Source of the DNA: JAVVUQ01 sp036653075
GTDB taxonomy: Bacteria > Bacillota > Clostridia > Christensenellales > CAG-314
Reading direction: 5' to 3'
Assembly: GCA_036653075.1 (NCBI GenBank)
Contig: JAVVUQ010000097.1
Span: 1-5,419, forward strand
DNA length: 5,419 nt
The notes under the pieces are model-generated. The model made no database searches. It was not told the origin of the DNA and worked only from the letters and a program-made list of their open reading frames with translations. The stretch's first letter is position 1. Every line of letters starts with the position of its first letter. The position numbers and the translations under genes were made by a program. This document shows positions 5,361 to 5,419 of this stretch, one piece after another.

Positions 5361-5419
5361 AATAAAAATAAATATATAATAAATATAAATATATAATAAA
5401 AATAAATATATAATAAAAA
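5361..5419. repeat. 17-bp A/T-only tandem repeat, about 3.5 copies, open at window end
   Basis: Units are 5361-5377, 5378-5394 and 5395-5411, plus the first 8 bases of a fourth at 5412-5419. Units 1 and 3 are identical (AATAAAAATAAATATAT); unit 2 differs by two bases. The array contains no G or C and continues beyond the window. Such a tract could be a slippage-prone spacer or an easily melted, bent DNA region; nothing shows a specific function. Confidence 0.85.

Noticed and set aside
5304..5396. A GTG-started 30-codon frame after the DivIVA gene
   Set aside because: It has no good ribosome site and most of it is the A/T-only repeat read as Asn, Ile, Lys and Tyr.

Overview
The window is AT-rich throughout, with tiny intergenic islands of A/T-only sequence. 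It carries four genes, all on the + strand and each ending in an ordinary stop. TGA terminates two of the genes and tryptophan is TGG, so I see no sign of Mycoplasma-type recoding. Shine-Dalgarno sites of the AGGAG/GGAGG type, a consensus sigma-A promoter, a lipobox lipoprotein and a DivIVA-domain protein together suggest a low-GC Bacillota relative (clostridial type, possibly uncultured). The sequence does not let me name a genus.

Bases 1-603 hold no convincing gene. The left edge has a degenerate ~42-bp tandem repeat. Around 200-300 there is a GC-richer island (40 G/C in bases 201-300, against about 32 in bases 1-200) with two adjacent imperfect stems and long stop-free frames on both strands; I cannot identify it. 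At 440-553 a perfect 16-bp inverted repeat sits just upstream of the purine-rich leader of the first gene.

Bases 604-1809 encode a secreted lipoprotein of unknown function. It has a type II signal peptide, a Pro/Glu-rich hexapeptide repeat linker and a very acidic C-terminal part. A strong intrinsic terminator (1855-1888) closes this unit.

A consensus promoter (1948-1976) starts the next unit. Its roughly 90-nt leader contains two hairpins and a palindrome and leads into lgt (2075-2893, TTG start), the enzyme that lipidates prolipoproteins such as the upstream gene's product. Next come pncB (3066-4511), nicotinate phosphoribosyltransferase of NAD salvage, and a short DivIVA/GpsB-like coiled-coil protein (4580-5203). 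No intrinsic terminator is visible between these three, so they may be partly cotranscribed, although the gaps (172 and 68 bp) leave room for internal promoters. Their functions (envelope lipoprotein maturation, NAD salvage, polar or septal organisation) form no single pathway; they look like housekeeping genes. The right edge runs into a 17-bp A/T-only tandem repeat that continues past the window.

I do not see a clear new biological system. The best leads are the GC-richer island at 200-300, the 16-bp inverted repeat at 440-553, the structured lgt leader and the repeat-bearing acidic lipoprotein.
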